Shown: piece after piece, positions 9,452 to 12,802 of the stretch
Numbering within the stretch: the stretch's first letter is position 1
Layout: each line of letters opens with the position of its first letter
Assembly (NCBI GenBank): GCA_002077045.2
Contig: KZ111152.1
Coordinates: 162,874-175,675 of the forward strand
DNA length: 12,802 bases
Direction: 5' to 3'
Source of the DNA: Rachicladosporium sp. CCFEE 5018
Lineage: Eukaryota; Ascomycota; Dothideomycetes; Cladosporiales; Cladosporiaceae
Translations under genes and position numbers: made by a program
Notes under the pieces: model-generated
The model's input: only the letters and a program-made list of their open reading frames with translations
Databases searched by the model: none
What the model was told of the DNA's origin: nothing

Positions 9452-10058
9452 TCACTTCATAACCCTATCGAACGTCTCCCTCCCCACCATCCCACCCCCC
9501 ATACTACTCCTCACATTCCTCTTAAACCGATCCCGATCCCCCATTAAATCCGCCGCAGCCTCCTTATTCAACGGATCACTCGCATTCGGCTCCAGGAACA
9601 AGAACTGCATCCCAACTATCACCGCATTCAAGTTCAGCACCGGCTTCCAGTCTTCCCTCAGTATGTTCAAACACACATTCCCCTCGAGATCGATATTGGG
9701 ATGGTAGATCTTCTGTTGACACTTGACTTTTGGAGGTTCGTGGGGGAAGTTTTGGGAGATGGCGAAGGTGAAGGTGAAGACGCCGGACTTGTAGAGGCCT
9801 TCGTCGGGGGTGAGGGTGAATGTGAAGTTTAGGATGTCGTCGGGGTTGGGGAAGTGGGTTTTCATCGTGGGGCCGAGGTTGAGTTCTGCGAGGTCTGTGG
9901 TGCTGGTGTTAGTAGGGGCACGTGAGTGAGAGGAAGGGTGGAGGGGGTCTACCTTTCTGTACGCGTAATTGGGCGGCGGTGACCTTCTTCTTCTTAGTCT
10001 GCCCGGCTGCCGCTTCGTTCTTCTGTTGCTGCTGCTTCATGCTCCATATCTTCAACAT
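9452..10058 (-). CDS. ubc12: NEDD8-conjugating E2 enzyme Ubc12
   Basis: E2 that takes NEDD8/Rub1 from the Ula1-Uba3 E1 and passes it to cullins, activating cullin-RING ligases. Exons are 10058-9953 and 9894-9452. The 58-nt intron has donor GTAGAC, a CTAAC branch site and acceptor CAG, and splits the Asp codon of QKDLAEL. The product has 182 residues; human UBC12 has 183. The N-terminus MLKIWSMKQQQQK is the family's extra docking peptide for the E1, followed by a KKKK stretch and TAAQLRVQKDLAELNL. The UBC core carries DPDD-like NPDDILNF, DEGLYKSGVF, the HPN motif in YHPNIDLEGNVCLNILREDW and LFLEPNASDPLNKEAA. Catalytic Cys110 lies in EGNVCLNIL. The IYHPNIDLEGNVCLNILREDWKP block and N-terminus separate Ubc12 from ubiquitin E2s. 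It is complete, with no damage seen. Confidence 0.96.
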
Positions 10059-10399
10059 CGCGGCGGTGGCGAGCGCTCAGCGCTGGGTTCAGTGGAGGTG
10101 TGGCTGTGGGCGAGGTAGAATGATCGATGTATGTTTGGGCGATATAGGTTTCGAGTAACGCAGAATAAGTGCGATACTACAGCGCATACAATGATGTATT
10201 TGGAAGGGAATGGAAGAGTATAGTTGGGGTATAGAAGTACGTGGGACCAAAGTGAACACTCGAAGGTGAGTGAAGCCAAAGTGATATCAAGCTAGTACGC
10301 TTTGGGAAAGTACTGCCTAGGTGAAGGTGAACGAAACTCAGTGCTATTGACATGACCTTGGCTATCTGAGCTGACATACGCATCCCTCCAGTCTCTCCG
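10059..10399. promoter_or_regulatory. Spacer holding the ubc12 promoter and the MOSC gene 3' end
   Basis: This 341-nt interval lies between two genes transcribed on the minus strand. It must contain the MOSC gene 3' UTR (nearer 10399) and the ubc12 promoter and leader (nearer 10059). No coding sequence is recognisable, and I see no strong TATA or CCAAT arrangement. Confidence 0.5.
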
Positions 10400-11638
10400 T
10401 CACAAGTCCTTGAACGCCCTCGTGTTGTACAAGTGCTTGTCCGTCGTCTCCAACACCTCCAGCGTCCCTCCGACAGCCACCTTCCCTTCGTTCTTCGGTA
10501 CGCACATCATCCCGAAGCATGGCTTATACTTCGCCGGTCCACCTTGATCGACCCTTCGGAACTTCATCAACTCGTTCCAAGGCTGCTTCTCGTGCTTCGC
10601 AGCAGTGTCAGGGTTGACGTTCGGCACCTGACAACGCGCACAGCGTGCGACAACGTCCAGGTCGATAACATAGATAGCTTCCTCGTCTTCCAGGGTCGTG
10701 CTGATCCGGATGCGCTTCCATGTGTCTTCTTCCCATGGATAGTCGTCTCGGCCTTTCACAATGATGTTGGGACGGAAGCGTTCGATAGTCAGCTGGTCTG
10801 CACCTGGGATACTCTTGAGCCGCTTATTGAGATCCTTCATCGAAGCTTCAGACGCGACTTGCAGGCTCATGACATCCGCGAAATGGTGATTTTGAGCCTT
10901 GCCGTACAGGTCCTCGCGACCATTGATATTGATGTTGCGAGCCTGCGGACCCTTGTAGACCAATGCGACCTCCTGGCCAAAGAAGTCCGAGAAGATCTTG
11001 TTGATGTCATCGCCGTATTCGTAGGCGTCAGTCTCCTCCTCCCAGATCTCGACAGTGCTGAGCTTGGTGTTCGCCTCCAGCCACTCCTTGCTGGGGAACG
11101 CCGGAATTACGACACGGCCAGTAGTACCATGTACGCTCACCTCGAGCACCTGCTCACCCCCTTCTGTGATCACGGCTGTATCAATCAGGGTCATTGATGG
11201 ATTCGACCTGATCGTCATGAAGTTGCGATCAGACTTGGAGATGAACATCCAATTCCTGTCAAGCAATAGCCCAGTCTTCCTCAAGCGTGTAGCATCGACC
11301 TCGAAGCCGCGGCATGATTTGATGGGATAGATGCGTAGCGAGACTATCTCTGTGGGCGGCGGAATGGGCGGATCTCCCGGTCGGTGCACAACCTTGGACG
11401 CGTCCCCTATTGCTGCATTGACGACTCGGTCGGCGATCTTGCGATTGTCGAAGAATTGGGCATAGATCACCACAGTGGCAATGCCGGTGACCACAGCTCC
11501 GAGAATTAGTCCTGAGAGGTTCCGGAGGTCGTTGATGTCCGTGAAGTTGAAATTCTGGAAGAAATCTAGCAGCCGCGCTGGGTTTACTGCTGCCAGGTTC
11601 GAACGGACTTGGTTCATCATGTCCATGATGGGCAACAT
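10400..11638 (-). CDS. Membrane-anchored MOSC-domain molybdenum cofactor protein (mARC-like)
   Basis: Predicted Moco-binding reductase of the MOSC superfamily; animal mARC reduces N-hydroxylated compounds at the outer mitochondrial membrane with cytochrome b5 partners. The frame gives 412 residues from ATG 11638. The frame stays open to a stop at 11759-11761 but has no earlier ATG. Residues about 40-60 (LSGLILGAVVTGIATVVIYA) form a membrane anchor. The MOSC_N barrel begins near 98 with VSLRIYPIKSCRGFEV and LLLDRNWMFI. The MOSC domain includes ERFRPNIIVKG (about 286-296), then ARCQVPNVNPDT. Its Cys335 aligns with the Mo-ligating cysteine of mARC (C-x4-VDPDT), with a second cysteine at 332. The end carries KPCFGMMCVP and VGGTLEVLE. 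Membrane location is inferred and the substrate is unknown. The anchor and Cys pattern fit mARC better than free bacterial MOSC proteins. Confidence 0.88.
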   Translation of the reverse strand: MLPIMDMMNQVRSNLAAVNPARLLDFFQNFNFTDINDLRNLSGLILGAVVTGIATVVIYAQFFDNRKIADRVVNAAIGDASKVVHRPGDPPIPPPTEIVSLRIYPIKSCRGFEVDATRLRKTGLLLDRNWMFISKSDRNFMTIRSNPSMTLIDTAVITEGGEQVLEVSVHGTTGRVVIPAFPSKEWLEANTKLSTVEIWEEETDAYEYGDDINKIFSDFFGQEVALVYKGPQARNININGREDLYGKAQNHHFADVMSLQVASEASMKDLNKRLKSIPGADQLTIERFRPNIIVKGRDDYPWEEDTWKRIRISTTLEDEEAIYVIDLDVVARCARCQVPNVNPDTAAKHEKQPWNELMKFRRVDQGGPAKYKPCFGMMCVPKNEGKVAVGGTLEVLETTDKHLYNTRAFKDL

Positions 11639-12197
11639 TCGGGAGCTCGATGAACGCCAAACCAAAGAGTCCAATGGAAGGGCCAGACCGAGAGTGCCGT
11701 GAAAACGACTCTCCTGGCTCTCGCGAGGAAAGTTTCGACCGAAACCGAGACGGAGCCCTCAATATAGGATCTGACAACCTCGTCTCGTTCTCAACACGCG
11801 AAGACAGCACTCCCGATGTAGTGGAGAAAGGGCGAGATGACATTGCGAGGCACTAACAACACAAACAAGCTTCGGATGAGTAAGCCGTCTCGAAAGGGAG
11901 GGGAGGTGGGGCCATCGGATGGAGGCCTAGAAGGCCATCTTCGTCACGACGGATGAGCATGTCAGAGTCCCCACGAATGTCGTATAAGGTTGCAGGTCGA
12001 CGGTGCAAGCAGACATGGCCATGTTGCCTGCACATTGAATTGCTGATGCTGATTCGCGACTGGAAGCATATTGGCGCAGAAACATGAATTCGAGACGAGG
12101 ATCTAGCGTTGTTCGACAACAGTAGTATATTGCGTTTCTATTTCTCTGCAGTGTTTATTTCCATTACCTTGGGGTATCCATCGCGGTATCTCTCACA
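11639..12197. promoter_or_regulatory. Divergent promoter region between the MOSC and SHB17-like genes
   Basis: This 559-nt interval separates two genes pointing away from each other. A minus-strand open frame starting at ATG 11843 runs 194 codons to 11259 in a different frame from the MOSC protein and overlaps its start. It has no recognisable domain and may be an upstream ORF if transcription starts far enough away. The plus-strand part just before 12198 is pyrimidine- and AT-richer, and the start context CACAATGCC is good. No RNA gene is seen. Confidence 0.5.
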
Positions 12198-12802
12198 ATG
12201 CCAGACAAAGACGCCTCCACTCCTCGCATATTCATCCTTCGCCATGGCGAGACAGAATGGTCAAAATCGGGTCAATATACGGGTAAAACTGATATGCCAT
12301 TGACGCCTCACGGCGAAGCTCAAGTCAAGGGCACTGCCCAACAAGTCTACGGCTTGGGCAAATTGATCGACCCAGCGAAAGTAGCCAAGATCTGGCTCTC
12401 GCCTAGGAAGCGGGCGATCAAGACTTACGAGCTATTGTCTGGACGAAATGATGGGTACGAGATCAGTGAGAGCTTGGCGGAGTGGGATTATGGGTCTGTA
12501 GCATAGATGAGGCACTGTTTGACCCGACGAGCTTTACTAACAGGTGCTACGTAGTGACTATGAAGGTCGTGTGACCAAGGACATCCGAGCCCTTCGCAAA
12601 GACCGCGGCCTCGACAAGGAGCGGGAGTGGGACATCTGGTCAGATGGCTGTGAAGGCGGCGAGTACGTATAGTCCATGCATTCCCTGGAGATCGTCCCTG
12701 ATCATATTATCTCAGATCGTCTGCCGAGGTCACGGCCAGAATCGACACTCTGCTGAAGGAGATCCGAACCTTTCACGCAAATCGAATGCACAGCAGCGAG
12801 CC
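12198..12802 (+). CDS. SHB17: Sedoheptulose-1,7-bisphosphatase, Shb17-like histidine phosphatase (3' end outside window)
   Basis: Histidine-phosphatase enzyme; yeast Shb17 dephosphorylates sedoheptulose-1,7-bisphosphate to feed the non-oxidative pentose phosphate pathway. Exons are 12198-12493, 12555-12662 and 12716 to the window edge, about 163 residues of an expected 270-300. RHGETEWSKSGQYTGKTD (from residue 15) contains the phosphate-accepting His16. SPRKRA supplies Arg70, and LAEWDYG carries the likely acid Glu95. After splicing, GDYEGRVTKDIRALRKDRG and GLDKEREWDIW match yeast Shb17. Intron 1 (61 nt) has a perfect TACTAAC (12535-12541) and acceptor TAG at 12554, but an unusual GTCTGT donor. 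Intron 2 (53 nt) uses GTACGT and CAG. The second catalytic histidine (HGHALR-type) lies outside the window. It is cut by the window end, with no internal break. A general phosphoglycerate-mutase-family label is the fallback. Confidence 0.9.

Noticed and set aside
9073..9547. Plus-strand frames around and antisense to the ubc12 3' end
   Set aside because: They have no family resemblance. They partly mirror the ubc12 C-terminus and otherwise lie in expected 3' UTR sequence.
11639..11674. N-terminal extension of the MOSC protein from a TTG at 11674
   Set aside because: The frame is open there, but TTG is not a usual fungal nuclear start. The first in-frame ATG is at 11638.
12498..12543. Alternative SHB17-like intron from GTAGCA at 12498 to CAG at 12543
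   Set aside because: It keeps frame, but the AG directly follows the branch adenosine of TACTAAC, too close for splicing. It would also insert residues into the conserved GDYEG motif.

Overview
This window is nuclear DNA from a filamentous ascomycete (Pezizomycotina). The evidence is the set of genes (an AreB/ASD-4-type GATA factor, fungal Ubc12, an Shb17-type phosphatase), the short 53-81 nt spliceosomal introns with CTGAC/CTAAC/TACTAAC branch sites, and the alternating-strand single-gene layout with no operons. A dothideomycete is possible, but I cannot fix the class. I see no transposon, CRISPR array, phage, rRNA or tRNA gene.

Layout, left to right. (1) 27-1664, plus strand: a three-exon GATA zinc-finger and coiled-coil transcription factor of the AreB/ASD-4 family, probably a nitrogen regulator, with a long first intron and a second plausible start. 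(2) 3670-2150, minus strand: a four-exon TBC-domain Rab-GAP of the TBC1D20/Gyp8 type, with both catalytic fingers and a C-terminal membrane anchor. (3) 3671-4813: a divergent intergenic region with no recognisable gene. (4) 4814-8782, plus strand: an intronless 1,322-residue protein of the DDB1/CPSF-A/Mms1/Rse1 propeller superfamily. (5) 10058-9452, minus strand: Ubc12, the NEDD8-conjugating E2, in two exons. (6) 11638-10400, minus strand: a membrane-anchored MOSC (mARC-like) molybdenum cofactor protein. (7) 12198 to the window end, plus strand: the first three exons of a sedoheptulose-1,7-bisphosphatase (Shb17-like histidine phosphatase), cut by the window edge.

The genes are mostly housekeeping or regulatory and probably act in separate pathways: nitrogen control, early secretory traffic, a DDB1-like scaffold, cullin neddylation, Moco-dependent reduction and the non-oxidative pentose phosphate pathway. 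The one suggestive pairing is the convergent DDB1-superfamily gene and ubc12, because classical DDB1 works with CUL4, which Ubc12 neddylates. That pairing may be chance. The exon structures are my reconstruction from splice signals, reading frame and remembered family motifs. I found no convincing undescribed system; the better leads are isoform and splicing questions.
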